Assembly: GCA_030746535.1 (NCBI GenBank)
Contig: JASLML010000014.1
Location: forward strand, 1 to 34,912
Length of the DNA: 34,912 nt
Source of the DNA: Fidelibacterota bacterium
Lineage (GTDB): Bacteria > Fidelibacterota > Marinisomatia > Marinisomatales > TCS55
Direction of reading: 5' to 3'
Both the position numbers and the translations under genes were made by a program. Below the pieces are notes generated by a model. The model made no database searches. It was not told the DNA's origin and saw only the letters and a program-made list of their open reading frames with translations. Positions 20,341 to 29,022 of the stretch are shown here, piece by piece; positions within the stretch are counted from its first letter, which is position 1; each line of letters starts with the position of its first letter.

Positions 20341-21258
20341 TCAATCCATGTGGTATGTAAAATTTAGGAGCGGCATAGGGATGCCCTCCATATCCAAAAT
20401 GTAAAGGCCGCCTAGGTCAACAGAAATTTTTCTTCCGATAAACCGAACAGCTGTCATTATTGGCGATTCTGTGATGCCTGCTTCAGACGGTTTCCAAAAT
20501 TCAAAAACAAGAGCAAGGTTAGTCGTCATTCTATAATTTCCTCCAAGGACAAATATTGGATCGCTTGAAAAATCCCATGTATTATTTTGATAAGAATATC
20601 CCCACCCTAGCGATGCTGATAGATGAGAGAACCTGTCACCTGTAGTAGCAGTTGCAAATGCAAATCCGGATCCATTTATTCCGCCATCGTCACCGTCTTC
20701 GCTTGAACCCCAATCAGGCCATTTAATAAACATGATTCCTGTCGCGAATCTGTATTTTCCTACAGCAGGAAGAGAAATTTTTCCGGAAGCAACAATGGGA
20801 ATCTCTTCAATCGGCATTCCCGGGAACACAAATGCGCCGGCCTGTAAGGATATGTTGTTTGTAAAACCTCTATTATAAGATGGGAAAAATAAACAAAAAT
20901 CCCTGCAGTAAGATTTATCATGTTCAATCGGAAATGCGGATGGAGCAAATAGGTACATGCTTTTATTCGGATCCGGCCTGTATACTTCTCCTTTAACTTC
21001 CGTTATTGTCATTTCGACTATTTCTTTTACTCTGGATTTCGGAATTTGAATTTCGATGCCGCTTTTTGTCCGCAAGGTATATTCTGACTCAGTTTCGGCA
21101 ATAATATCCCCCAAAAATATATTGCCGTCATACATCGAGATCTCAACTGTTGTAAGTGAATCTCTTTTTTCGGTTTGAGACGATACTGTTTGCTGTGCGA
21201 ATGCGCAACAGCACAAAAACAATAACAAGGTTATTTTTTTTATTTTGATTATATCCAT
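20341..21258 (-). CDS. Secreted protein with Sm-like module and probable beta-barrel, function unknown
   Basis: This 305-residue protein has a signal peptide (ITLLLFLCCCAFAQ). Residues about 35-80 read VEISMYDGNIFLGDIIAETE then LRTKSGIEIQIPKSRVKEI, a small beta module whose layout matches the one in the secreted protein at 12688-13503. The remaining 210 residues are rich in Gly, aromatic and alternating hydrophobic residues (ISLQAGAFVFPGMP, FAFATATTGDRFSHLSASLGWGYSYQ, LALVFEFWKP, KISVDLGGLYIL) and end in LNFTYHMD, suggesting outer-membrane strands. It lies 24 bases after the AMP-binding-like gene, so it may share the tyrosine-degradation transcript, but no link of function is evident. It converges on the peroxiredoxin gene. 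Confidence 0.75.
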   Translation of the reverse strand: MDIIKIKKITLLLFLCCCAFAQQTVSSQTEKRDSLTTVEISMYDGNIFLGDIIAETESEYTLRTKSGIEIQIPKSRVKEIVEMTITEVKGEVYRPDPNKSMYLFAPSAFPIEHDKSYCRDFCLFFPSYNRGFTNNISLQAGAFVFPGMPIEEIPIVASGKISLPAVGKYRFATGIMFIKWPDWGSSEDGDDGGINGSGFAFATATTGDRFSHLSASLGWGYSYQNNTWDFSSDPIFVLGGNYRMTTNLALVFEFWKPSEAGITESPIMTAVRFIGRKISVDLGGLYILDMEGIPMPLLNFTYHMD

Positions 21259-21282
21259 ATGTGAAATGCTTTATTCGAAAAT

Positions 21283-22203
21283 CTAGTCATTTTTCCAGTC
21301 CTGATAAAACCATCCATTATGAAAATATTTATCATTCATATTGTTGTCAAGATAGCCCATCATGACAGAATGTCCCTCAATCTGCAATTTATTGCTTTCT
21401 TCTTTTATTCCTGTCATATGCACTGCTTTTTTCCCGATCGATAATACCGCAGTATTCTCTGGCACGATACATATTTCTCTTGGTTTCAATTTATGGAAAA
21501 ATTGAGGTCCCTCTAGCAATTGGATATCTTTCCCGAAGTGGCAGGTTGAGGCATTGCTAGAAAATGATCCCCCAGTATACAGCGGCAAAAGCAATTGAAG
21601 TACAACCCAAGCGGTGGAGTTCGGCTTCAATTCAGAAAAATGTACTGTTTTATCATCGAGACTTAATGCTTTTTCAACGGCATAAGTATTCACTAAAATA
21701 TTATAATGGCTTAAGCGGACACTTTTATCAGGCAGGCAAAAAATCAATGCTTCATCACTTAAAAGGGGAATGTAGGTTGGCTCAAATGCATCCGGCTGTC
21801 CGGATAGACAATCGGGGAAAGGACTTTCTAAAATGCTGAAAGAAGCATTTGTTATTTTTGCTGCTTCTTCCGATGTGGATTCATCAGCAATCACCAGCGA
21901 TGCCCCGAGCGTCCAAACGGCAAATGCAAGCAATTCAGCATCGGGAAAGGAAAGAGGCCCAAGGGATACACGCTCTTTCGGATTCACACCTTGGCCGCTG
22001 AGCCAGTTGGCAGTCCGTTTGACTTTGTTGTGAAAATCCATTCGCGTCCATCCTTCATCCGTATAAAGCATTTTATCGCTGTGCTTTACAATCATGCCAT
22101 CGATAAGAGAAGCAATATTTGGATAAGGAACCATGTATTCAATAGGTTCTACATCGCCGAAACACTGCGCTTTGTAGATTTTATCTTTGAGGGATTGATC
22201 CAT
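21283..22203 (-). CDS. Shortened, degenerate AMP-binding (acyl-CoA synthetase-like) protein
   Basis: The 306-residue protein follows the layout of an ANL-superfamily enzyme (usual length above 500): SLIDGMIVKHSDKMLYTDEG, WTRMDFHNKVKRTANWLSGQGV, KERVSLGPLSFPDAELLAFAVWTLGA, then DEALIFCLPDKSVRLSHYNILVN. In that last stretch (about 150-172) the normal ATP-binding loop TSGTTGxPKG is missing while the flanking 'LSHxNil' is kept. It ends with GYLDNNMNDKYFHNGWFYQDW, matching the usual 'GY...p..t...f.dGWf.TGD', but the TGD is lost and the C-terminal lid domain is absent. The frame is intact, so it is not simply a decaying pseudogene. Adenylation activity is unlikely. It sits in the tyrosine operon; it may be a non-catalytic ligand-binding protein. 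Confidence 0.7.
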   Translation of the reverse strand: MDQSLKDKIYKAQCFGDVEPIEYMVPYPNIASLIDGMIVKHSDKMLYTDEGWTRMDFHNKVKRTANWLSGQGVNPKERVSLGPLSFPDAELLAFAVWTLGASLVIADESTSEEAAKITNASFSILESPFPDCLSGQPDAFEPTYIPLLSDEALIFCLPDKSVRLSHYNILVNTYAVEKALSLDDKTVHFSELKPNSTAWVVLQLLLPLYTGGSFSSNASTCHFGKDIQLLEGPQFFHKLKPREICIVPENTAVLSIGKKAVHMTGIKEESNKLQIEGHSVMMGYLDNNMNDKYFHNGWFYQDWKND

Positions 22204-22255
22204 TGATTCGTTGGGGAATTCCTATGCCAATTATCCGGTAAAGGAATGAAAGGAT

Positions 22256-22879
22256 TTATTTATCGGGTTTAATTTGGCGGACCGATTCAAAGGTATCGGT
22301 AATGCGGGTGTAACTGTTTCCGGCAAGCCTTCCTATCGGATTCAGCGCATGTAAATCGATCCGTCCATTTTTGTAAACGTCATCATCAATATGAAAAAGC
22401 ACGACAGTCCCAATAACGATAAATCCACTTCCCGCTGTTCCATCGCCGATTTCGACGATTTGATTCAGATCGCATTCAAAACTTACCTTTGATTCCTGAA
22501 CGAGTGACGGTTTTACTTTGCTGGAAGGTGCGGAAGTCAATCCGGATATTTCAAACTCGTTCACATGCGGATCAAAATCGGTTGAACATTTGACCATTTT
22601 TTCAACGAAGGATTCAGAAACAATATTGATCACAAATTCCTTTGTTGCGCGGATATTGTTCAGAGTATCCTTGGTTTTCCCATCGTAGCCGCGTCTGCCG
22701 GGTGCAAACATAACCGTTGGCGGATTGGAACAAACGCCGTTGAAATAGGAAAAGGGTGCAAGGTTCGGCATGCCTTCACTTGAGACAGTTGACACAAAAG
22801 CGATCGGCCTTGGCACAATCGATCCGATCATGATTTTATGATTATCCTTAAAGGACTGTTCTGCCGGATCGATGATCAT
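22256..22879 (-). CDS. Flavin reductase-like FMN-binding split-barrel protein
   Basis: The 207-residue protein has the flavin-reductase-like split-barrel pattern: IMIGSIVPRPIAFVSTVSSEGMPNLAPFSYF, PPTVMFAPGRRG, DTLNNIRATKEFVINIVSE, FEISGLTSAPSSKVKPSLVQES, FECDLNQIVEIG and a later 'FIVIGTVVLFHID' strand. This is the DIM6/NTAB-type family (COG1853), which binds FMN; many members reduce flavin for partner oxygenases or act on small substrates. It sits nine bases after the homogentisate dioxygenase gene in a tyrosine-degradation operon. None of the pathway's known oxygenases needs flavin, so its part is unclear. Confidence 0.85.
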   Translation of the reverse strand: MIIDPAEQSFKDNHKIMIGSIVPRPIAFVSTVSSEGMPNLAPFSYFNGVCSNPPTVMFAPGRRGYDGKTKDTLNNIRATKEFVINIVSESFVEKMVKCSTDFDPHVNEFEISGLTSAPSSKVKPSLVQESKVSFECDLNQIVEIGDGTAGSGFIVIGTVVLFHIDDDVYKNGRIDLHALNPIGRLAGNSYTRITDTFESVRQIKPDK

Positions 22880-22888
22880 AAAGATTGA

Positions 22889-24070
22889 TTATTCCAGAGA
22901 CAGCAAATCTTTATAATCGCCGCCGTCCAGCCATGAAAGGGGGTATTTCGGATCATCAATGTCTTTGCAGGCTACGGTTTTTTTAAGCGGGTGGAACGTG
23001 TCGACCATTACGGCAAGTTCGGTGGTTTCTTTTTCTCCGATACTCGCTTCTGTTTTTCCCGGCTGCGGGCCGTGCGGAGGTCCGGCAGGATGAAAGGTGA
23101 TGGATTCTTCCTCCATTCCTTTTCTGCTCATGAAATTGCCTTCCACATAAAAGATGACTTCTTCCGAATCCACATTACTGTGGGCATACGGCGCTGGAAT
23201 TGCTTCCGGATGGTAGTCAAATAATCTTGGTACAAAAGAGCATACTACAAGTCCGGGAGCCTGAAACGTCTGATGAACAGGGGGCGGTTGGTGAACTCGT
23301 CCGGTGATTGGTTCAAAGTCTCCGATATTGAAAATCCAGGGGAAGTAAAAGCCGTCCCAGCCAACCACATCAAACGGATGATTGGCATAAATATAAGACT
23401 GTGTTCCGCCCTGAACTTTTGTCAGAATAGTAAAATCACCAGTTTCGTCTTTGGCATCCTGAAGTTCTGGTGTGCGAATGTCCCGTTCGCAAAATGGCGA
23501 ATGTTCCATCAATTGGCCGTGTTCATTCCGGTACCTCCGTGGCGTTTCCATGGGGCCGGCGGTTTCAATAATAAGAAACCGACATTCGCTTTCCATGGAC
23601 ATTTTCCAAATCACGCCCTTGGGGATGACAATATAATCACCTTTTTCAAATGTCAGATCCCCGAGATACGAATGGAATGTTCCTGATCCTATGTGAACAA
23701 AAATGGTTTCATCCGCATGCGAATTGCGGTAAAAATAATCCATGGATTCTGCTGCATGCGATTTCAACAGTGTTACATCGGAATTGAAAAGAAGCGGGAT
23801 TCTGCTTGAAATCGGATCGCCGGCGGATTTTATTTTCCCGGAACGGAAGTGGCAGTGGCGGTGTTCGCCGGACCATTCTTCAAAAGAAAACGGAGTAAAC
23901 TTCCCAACTTTTTTCACTTGGGTCGGCGGATGAATATGATAAAGATTGGAATAAATGTTCGAAAATCCCTCACGGCTCATATGCTGTTCTTTATAAAGCG
24001 AACCGTCAGGCTGTTTGAATTGCGTGTGGCGTTTTGCCGGAATGTTTCCCTGTTTTACATAAAAAGGCAT
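22889..24070 (-). CDS. hmgA: Homogentisate 1,2-dioxygenase
   Basis: The 393-residue cupin-fold enzyme opens the ring of homogentisate to maleylacetoacetate with Fe(II). The iron ligands known from the human enzyme can be matched: the His in PYAHSNVDSEEV, the Glu six residues later, and the second His in PAGPPHGPQPG. VEGNFMSRKGMEEESITFHP is typical of the bacterial form. The N-terminal cupin holds GDYIVIPKGVIWKM. At 393 residues it is shorter than the proteobacterial and human enzymes (about 430-445), as seen in a second HGD subgroup. Flanking genes for HPPD and FAH agree with the call. Confidence 0.91.
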   Translation of the reverse strand: MPFYVKQGNIPAKRHTQFKQPDGSLYKEQHMSREGFSNIYSNLYHIHPPTQVKKVGKFTPFSFEEWSGEHRHCHFRSGKIKSAGDPISSRIPLLFNSDVTLLKSHAAESMDYFYRNSHADETIFVHIGSGTFHSYLGDLTFEKGDYIVIPKGVIWKMSMESECRFLIIETAGPMETPRRYRNEHGQLMEHSPFCERDIRTPELQDAKDETGDFTILTKVQGGTQSYIYANHPFDVVGWDGFYFPWIFNIGDFEPITGRVHQPPPVHQTFQAPGLVVCSFVPRLFDYHPEAIPAPYAHSNVDSEEVIFYVEGNFMSRKGMEEESITFHPAGPPHGPQPGKTEASIGEKETTELAVMVDTFHPLKKTVACKDIDDPKYPLSWLDGGDYKDLLSLE

Positions 24071-25057
24071 TTAGACCACCTTGTTTTCCAAAATTCCAAG
24101 CCGCTCGATTTCTAATGTTACCGTATCGCCTTTTTGAATCCATCCGCCCGTGTTCTCCGGCTTCAGCTCCATGATGCATCCCGTACCTACCGTCCCGGAA
24201 CCGAGATATTCTCCAGCAACAAGGGCAGTGTTTTTACTCGCCCTTTCGATGATCTGTCCCCAGGAAAAATACATATCGTTAGCATTGCCGTCCGAAAGCT
24301 GTTCACCGTTTCTGTGTAAAGTCATCCGTAATTGCAGGTTTCCGTCATCATCCCAGGCATCGGCCAACTCGTCCGGTGTTACCATATACGGACCAAAACA
24401 TGATCCGAAATCTTTCCCCTTGGCCGGACCCATATTGAGAACCATTTCTTCTTTTTGAAAATCCCGCGCAGACCAGTCGTTCAAAATGGTATATCCGCCG
24501 ATAACGGTATCTGCATCGTCAGCGGAAATGTCTTTTCCGCCGTTCGCGATAATGATCGCCAGCTCAAGCTCAAAATCAAGCGCATTACTGCCTTCTGGAT
24601 AGGGAAAATCTTCCCCATGACCAAACAGATTTACGGGATTTGAATAATAGAAAACTGGAAACTCGTACCAGCTAGGATGCATGTCCAGCCCGCGCCCCTT
24701 CCTTGCAGCTTTTACATGCTGTTCAAAAACGTAAAAATCCCTGAATACCGCAGGGTTAGGGACGGGCGGAAGAAGGCTCACATCTGCGATGGGCTTTGCT
24801 ATCAGGTTGCCGCCGGCGTTGAGCGCATCAAGTCCGGAATCCGGAAGAGACTGATCAAGTTTTTGCAATAGCGGAAGCATGGCATTCCATTGTTCAAGGC
24901 ACGCCTTTAAAGAAGACGGAATCGATAGGAAATTTGAATTTCCCTCGGATTCATTCATATAAATTGCTGCGCGCAGGACGTCCACAATTAGACCATCCCT
25001 GACAATCCCAAATCTATGCGAGTCATATCCTTTTTCTGTATATGTTGCGAATTTCAT
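24071..25057 (-). CDS. Fumarylacetoacetate hydrolase family protein
   Basis: The 328-residue protein has the FAH C-terminal fold: PVFYYSNPVNLFGHGEDFPYP, the metal-binding ALDFELELAIIIANGG with two Glu ligands, GYTILNDWSARDFQKEEM with the Asp ligand, GPAKGKDFGSCFGPYMV, and GTGCIMELKPENTGGWIQKGDTV. It should cut fumarylacetoacetate (or, if the route lacks isomerisation, maleylacetoacetate) to acetoacetate plus the dicarboxylate. Its stop is directly followed by the homogentisate dioxygenase gene, and its start touches the HPPD gene. No maleylacetoacetate isomerase gene was seen in the operon, so this enzyme may accept maleylacetoacetate directly, or the isomerase is elsewhere. Confidence 0.9.
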   Translation of the reverse strand: MKFATYTEKGYDSHRFGIVRDGLIVDVLRAAIYMNESEGNSNFLSIPSSLKACLEQWNAMLPLLQKLDQSLPDSGLDALNAGGNLIAKPIADVSLLPPVPNPAVFRDFYVFEQHVKAARKGRGLDMHPSWYEFPVFYYSNPVNLFGHGEDFPYPEGSNALDFELELAIIIANGGKDISADDADTVIGGYTILNDWSARDFQKEEMVLNMGPAKGKDFGSCFGPYMVTPDELADAWDDDGNLQLRMTLHRNGEQLSDGNANDMYFSWGQIIERASKNTALVAGEYLGSGTVGTGCIMELKPENTGGWIQKGDTVTLEIERLGILENKVV

Positions 25058-26163
25058 CAGCCTCCTACCGGTTCAAGATTTCCGCGGGCTTCCTGTTCCC
25101 GCTCAATGGATTCAAACAGAGCTTTGAAATTGCCCTTACCAAAACTTCTGGACCCTTTCCTTTGGATGACTTCGTAAAACAAGGTTGGCCTGTCCTGAAT
25201 TGGTTTTGTAAAAATTTGAAGCATATACCCGTTTTCATCCTTATCAACAAGGATTCCCAACTCTGCCAAAGTTTGGATATCTTCATCTATATCTCCGATT
25301 CTGTCTGTTAAATCGGTATAATAAGATTTCGGGACCTGAAGAAATTCAATTCCGTTATTTCTCATTTTGGAAACAGTATTAATGATGTCTTTGGTTGACA
25401 TGGCAATATGCTGAATTCCGGCCGTGTGGTAATAATCAATAAATTCCTGAATCTGTGATTTTCGTTTTCCATCTGCCGGCTCGTTGATCGGCATTTTAAT
25501 TTTTTCATTCTCGCTCGCCATTACGATGGATCGAAGAGCGGAATATTCCGTATTTATATCTTTATCATCTACGGACCAGTACCGGTGAAAATCGAAGATT
25601 TTTTCATACCAATTGCAGACTTCCTGCATTTTACCATCCGGCATATTCCCGACAACATGATCCATGTGCACAAGCCCGGACGGATCAGCAATTTGTTCTT
25701 CTGTTTCATAAACCTGATAACCGGGGAGAAAGACGCCCTGGTATCCGTCCCGCTGTACAAAGGTGTGAGTGGTATCACCAAATGTTTTAATCGTGGAAAT
25801 TATTGCCTGTCCCCGATCGTCTTCGATGAGGCAAGGTTCCAATATGCTTTCCGCTCCTCTTTCCGTGGTTTCCTTCCATGCCTGTTCGGCGTTATTAACG
25901 GAAAATGAAATATCCCTAACGCCGTCCCCGTGATATTCAACATGCCTTCCGATAGGCGAATCCTTTTCGAGAGCCGATGTCAGGACAAACCTGATTTTAT
26001 TCTGTTTCAAAACATAACTGACTCGGTCACGGGACCCCGTCTCCAGCCCTCGGTAGGCAATAGGCTGAAAGCCCAAAGCAGTCCTGTAAAAATGAGCCGC
26101 CTGTTTTGCATTGCTGACATACAGTTCGCAATGATCAAATCCGTTTATGGTATAAGGTTTCAT
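25057..26163 (-). CDS. hppD: 4-hydroxyphenylpyruvate dioxygenase
   Basis: The 368-residue protein is a pair of VOC domains. The N-terminal one starts at FDHCELYVSNAKQAAHFYRT. The catalytic C-terminal one holds the Fe(II) triad: His in VHMDHVVGNM, His in GIQHIAMST, and Glu in TLFYEVIQRKGSR. The end (GSRSFGKGNFKALFESIEREQ) is the usual lid helix region of HPPD. It converts 4-hydroxyphenylpyruvate to homogentisate, the substrate of the enzyme two genes downstream. The relative HmaS (hydroxymandelate synthase) is similar, but the neighbours favour HPPD. Confidence 0.94.
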   Translation of the reverse strand: MKPYTINGFDHCELYVSNAKQAAHFYRTALGFQPIAYRGLETGSRDRVSYVLKQNKIRFVLTSALEKDSPIGRHVEYHGDGVRDISFSVNNAEQAWKETTERGAESILEPCLIEDDRGQAIISTIKTFGDTTHTFVQRDGYQGVFLPGYQVYETEEQIADPSGLVHMDHVVGNMPDGKMQEVCNWYEKIFDFHRYWSVDDKDINTEYSALRSIVMASENEKIKMPINEPADGKRKSQIQEFIDYYHTAGIQHIAMSTKDIINTVSKMRNNGIEFLQVPKSYYTDLTDRIGDIDEDIQTLAELGILVDKDENGYMLQIFTKPIQDRPTLFYEVIQRKGSRSFGKGNFKALFESIEREQEARGNLEPVGG

Positions 26164-26166
26164 CTA

Positions 26167-27252
26167 TTAGATCACGCTTGTCAATGTTTCAATAAATGCT
26201 TCATTTTCGGATTCAAGTCCAGTGGAAACTCTCAAGCAATTCGGCCATCCGAAAGAATCCAGCGGACGCACAATAATTCCCCGCTTTAATAATTCTTCCG
26301 CAATGGAATGTGCTCTATCGCCCGATTCCCAAAGAGTGGTAATAAAATTTGCTGCGCTGGGAATGGTTTCTACATTCAATTTACGCAACTCATCGGATAA
26401 ATATTGAAGTCCATTTGTATTCAGATTCAGTGTTTGGCTGAGAAATTGCTGATCTTCAAGCGCGGCAGCGGCTGCACTCTGCGCCAGCATTGACGGTTCA
26501 AAAGGAACTTTTACTTTCATCAGGTTGCCAATCAATTCCCGATGTGCAAAACCATATCCGATTCTTAGCCCTGCAAGTCCATAGGCCTTTGAAAAGGTTC
26601 TGAGTGTAATAACATTATCGTAGCGGTAGCTCATGGAGTCCGGATAATCCTCAATTTCTTTTGAAAATTCATAGTATGCCTCATCAAGGATAATCAGCAC
26701 ACGATCGGGTACTTTCTGGTAAAATTCATCAAATTCCTGACGGGTAATATAGGTACCCATTGGATTGTCTGGATTGGCAATATAAATGATTTTGGTATAT
26801 TCATTGATTGCATTGGCCATCGACTTCAAATCGTAGCGGTAATTTTCCATTGGCACCCAATGCACTTTTCTTCCCGAAGCATTGGCCAGTACTCTAAATC
26901 CAATAAACGAATTTGCAGCAGATACCAATTCATCATCGCTCAGCAGAAAAGTCCGCATAATTGTGGACATGATTCCTTCCGACCCCGCTCCAAGGACAAC
27001 ATTGTCCAGTTTTACATCGAATTTGTCAGCCAGTTTCGTTCGTAATTCAAATCCGAATGCATCAGGATATCTGTGTGTAGAGCCTAATGCTTTTTTTACC
27101 GCTGCTATCGCTTTAGGTGACGCACCAAGAGAATTTTCGTTCGATGATAATTTAATCACCCCTTCAAGACCGTATTCTCGGGTGACTTCTTCTATACGTT
27201 TGCCGGGCTTATAATTGGCTAGATTGCTGATATAGGATGGAACAAGCGGCAT
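26167..27252 (-). CDS. PLP-dependent aminotransferase, histidinol-phosphate/aromatic type
   Basis: The ATG at 27252 (MPLVPSYISNLANYKPGK) gives 361 residues and the usual HisC-like start; the frame is open to 27297. Motifs are KLSSNENSLGASPKA, GAGSEGIMSTIMRTFL, YIANPDNPMGTYI, ILDEAYYEF, and TFSKAYGLAGLRIGYG with the PLP-binding Lys. HisC-family enzymes often act on aromatic amino acids. As the first gene before HPPD, FAH and homogentisate dioxygenase, it likely converts tyrosine to 4-hydroxyphenylpyruvate. A role in histidine synthesis cannot be ruled out, but no his gene is nearby. Confidence 0.88.
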   Translation of the reverse strand: MPLVPSYISNLANYKPGKRIEEVTREYGLEGVIKLSSNENSLGASPKAIAAVKKALGSTHRYPDAFGFELRTKLADKFDVKLDNVVLGAGSEGIMSTIMRTFLLSDDELVSAANSFIGFRVLANASGRKVHWVPMENYRYDLKSMANAINEYTKIIYIANPDNPMGTYITRQEFDEFYQKVPDRVLIILDEAYYEFSKEIEDYPDSMSYRYDNVITLRTFSKAYGLAGLRIGYGFAHRELIGNLMKVKVPFEPSMLAQSAAAAALEDQQFLSQTLNLNTNGLQYLSDELRKLNVETIPSAANFITTLWESGDRAHSIAEELLKRGIIVRPLDSFGWPNCLRVSTGLESENEAFIETLTSVI

Positions 27253-27339
27253 GGAAATCAAATAATCATAAAATTGAGATTGATATTTATTTATCACCCA
27301 TATTTGAATTTACAACTGAGGAAGACTAAACTCCCAATC

Positions 27340-29022
27340 GTGAAGCAGGCACAAAATACAAAATCAGCATTATTACTAATTACGGTTGTGGCATTGTTTG
27401 TTCAATCCTGTGCTGCAGTAAAGGGGCCCAGCGGAGGGCCAGTTGACACCACTCCGCCGGAAGTGATCACTATTTCTCCGGCAAACCGATCGCTGCATTT
27501 CAAAGGCGGCAAAATTAGCATAGAATTTTCCGAATACCTGGATGAGCGCACTGTAGATAATGCTATCCGTATTTCACCGCTATTATCAGGCCGGCCCGAA
27601 TTTGTTTTGAGGAAGAAAACATTGCTGTTTGATTTTCCGGAAGACCTAATACAAAATCAGACTTATGTGATTACGCTAGGCCGCACGTTAACAGATGAAC
27701 ACGGCGTATCATTGGCCCAACCGGTTCAAATTGCTTACAGCACCGGAAACACCATTGATGAAGGCAATATTTCGGGAAGAATCTTTTCCGCGAATTCTTT
27801 TTCAGCCCATCTCTGGAAAATTGATCCGACCACAATAAATGACAGCCTGTTTGCCGAAAAACCTCACTTCGTTTCAGAAGCGGATGATAACGGGAACTAT
27901 AAATTTCAATTCTTGGCATCCGGGAATTATAAAATTCTTGCGATAGATAACCGAATGACCGGTTTGCCTTTAATTCCATCCCGGATGGAATATGGACTTC
28001 CATGGGTGTATTCTGTTTCGCTGGATACCTCTCAATCTGTTTCCGGAATTCATATGATGCCGTTCTCCGAACCGGAAGATTTTCGAATTATCAAAGGAAA
28101 TTGGCTTGGCCCAGACTGGGGACAGGTCACCTTAAACAGAGCTGTGCCAAAAGGAAGCAGAATCGGATCCGCCTATATCATGCCTGAATCGGGTATTCCG
28201 GTAAATGCTAAAACGTATCTCGACCCATTGGATTCGTCAATGGTGCAGGTGCAGATTGCGCATCCGGCAGAACCGGGAGTGTCTTCCATTGTTATTGAAT
28301 CTATTTTGCTGGGAGATTCCGTTCTTATGAACTCCGGGAAACTGGATGTCCGGGTTCCCGCTGCATTTGATACTGCGGAAATAAAATGGAACCTTCCAAA
28401 AAGAATGACAAATCTGCAGCCGGAAAAAGAATCCCAGCCTTATTTAGATTGTATTATTTCTCATCCAGTAATCTTTCCAAAGGATATATCAAAAAACATT
28501 CGATTAGAAGACTCAGATTCACTTGAAGTTGAAGTCAAAATAAAGATTATTTCCCCATTTCATTTCAAAATGTTACCGATAGAAGGATGGGGATCAGATG
28601 AGAAATACAAATTAACAATTCTCGGTGAGAGACTGCATACAACTTCCGGAGAATCAATCATTGATTCGGTATCAATATTTTCAATTTCTGTAAGTGATTA
28701 TCCGAGTTTTGGTTCCTTGGAAGGAAGAATATCCGGAAGCAGAAAGGACAAATTGCTGGTAGTTGCATCTTCTGCTGAAAAGGAACTTCCGATCGCAACT
28801 TCCGTTGTAAATTCCGATAATGTTTTCACATTCGAAAAGCTTCCGGAAGGATTGGTTAGACTGATGGTTTTTCAGGATTCTGACATGAATAATCAATATT
28901 CCCACGGATCAGCGATTCCCCATAAGCAAGCGGAATGGTTTGCTGTTGTTCCCGATACCTTTGAAGTCCGCGCAAACTGGGACAAAGTTATTTCTGCAAT
29001 TCATTTGGGAGAAGTAGACTAA
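27340..29022 (+). CDS. Lipoprotein with N-terminal Ig-like (Big_5) domain
   Basis: The frame is open from a TTG at 27274, but the GTG at 27340 gives a proper lipoprotein signal: MKQAQNTKS, a hydrophobic core, and the lipobox FVQSC at residue 24. This start also leaves room for a promoter between it and the divergent aminotransferase gene. GPSGGPVDTTPPEVITISPAN marks the start of a Big_5 Ig-like domain (about 100 residues), which ends with PVQIAYSTGNTIDEG. The rest, about 430 residues, includes an NYKFQFLASGNYKILAIDN stretch like carboxypeptidase-regulatory folds, and a second similar one near the end. Such lipoproteins are common and uncharacterised in the FCB group. Its stop overlaps manC (TAATG). 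Confidence 0.8.
   Translation: MKQAQNTKSALLLITVVALFVQSCAAVKGPSGGPVDTTPPEVITISPANRSLHFKGGKISIEFSEYLDERTVDNAIRISPLLSGRPEFVLRKKTLLFDFPEDLIQNQTYVITLGRTLTDEHGVSLAQPVQIAYSTGNTIDEGNISGRIFSANSFSAHLWKIDPTTINDSLFAEKPHFVSEADDNGNYKFQFLASGNYKILAIDNRMTGLPLIPSRMEYGLPWVYSVSLDTSQSVSGIHMMPFSEPEDFRIIKGNWLGPDWGQVTLNRAVPKGSRIGSAYIMPESGIPVNAKTYLDPLDSSMVQVQIAHPAEPGVSSIVIESILLGDSVLMNSGKLDVRVPAAFDTAEIKWNLPKRMTNLQPEKESQPYLDCIISHPVIFPKDISKNIRLEDSDSLEVEVKIKIISPFHFKMLPIEGWGSDEKYKLTILGERLHTTSGESIIDSVSIFSISVSDYPSFGSLEGRISGSRKDKLLVVASSAEKELPIATSVVNSDNVFTFEKLPEGLVRLMVFQDSDMNNQYSHGSAIPHKQAEWFAVVPDTFEVRANWDKVISAIHLGEVD

Noticed and set aside
27274-27339. N-terminal extension of the Ig-like lipoprotein from a TTG
   Set aside because: It would place more than 40 residues before the lipobox Cys; the GTG at 27340 gives a normal lipoprotein signal. 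Start not proven.
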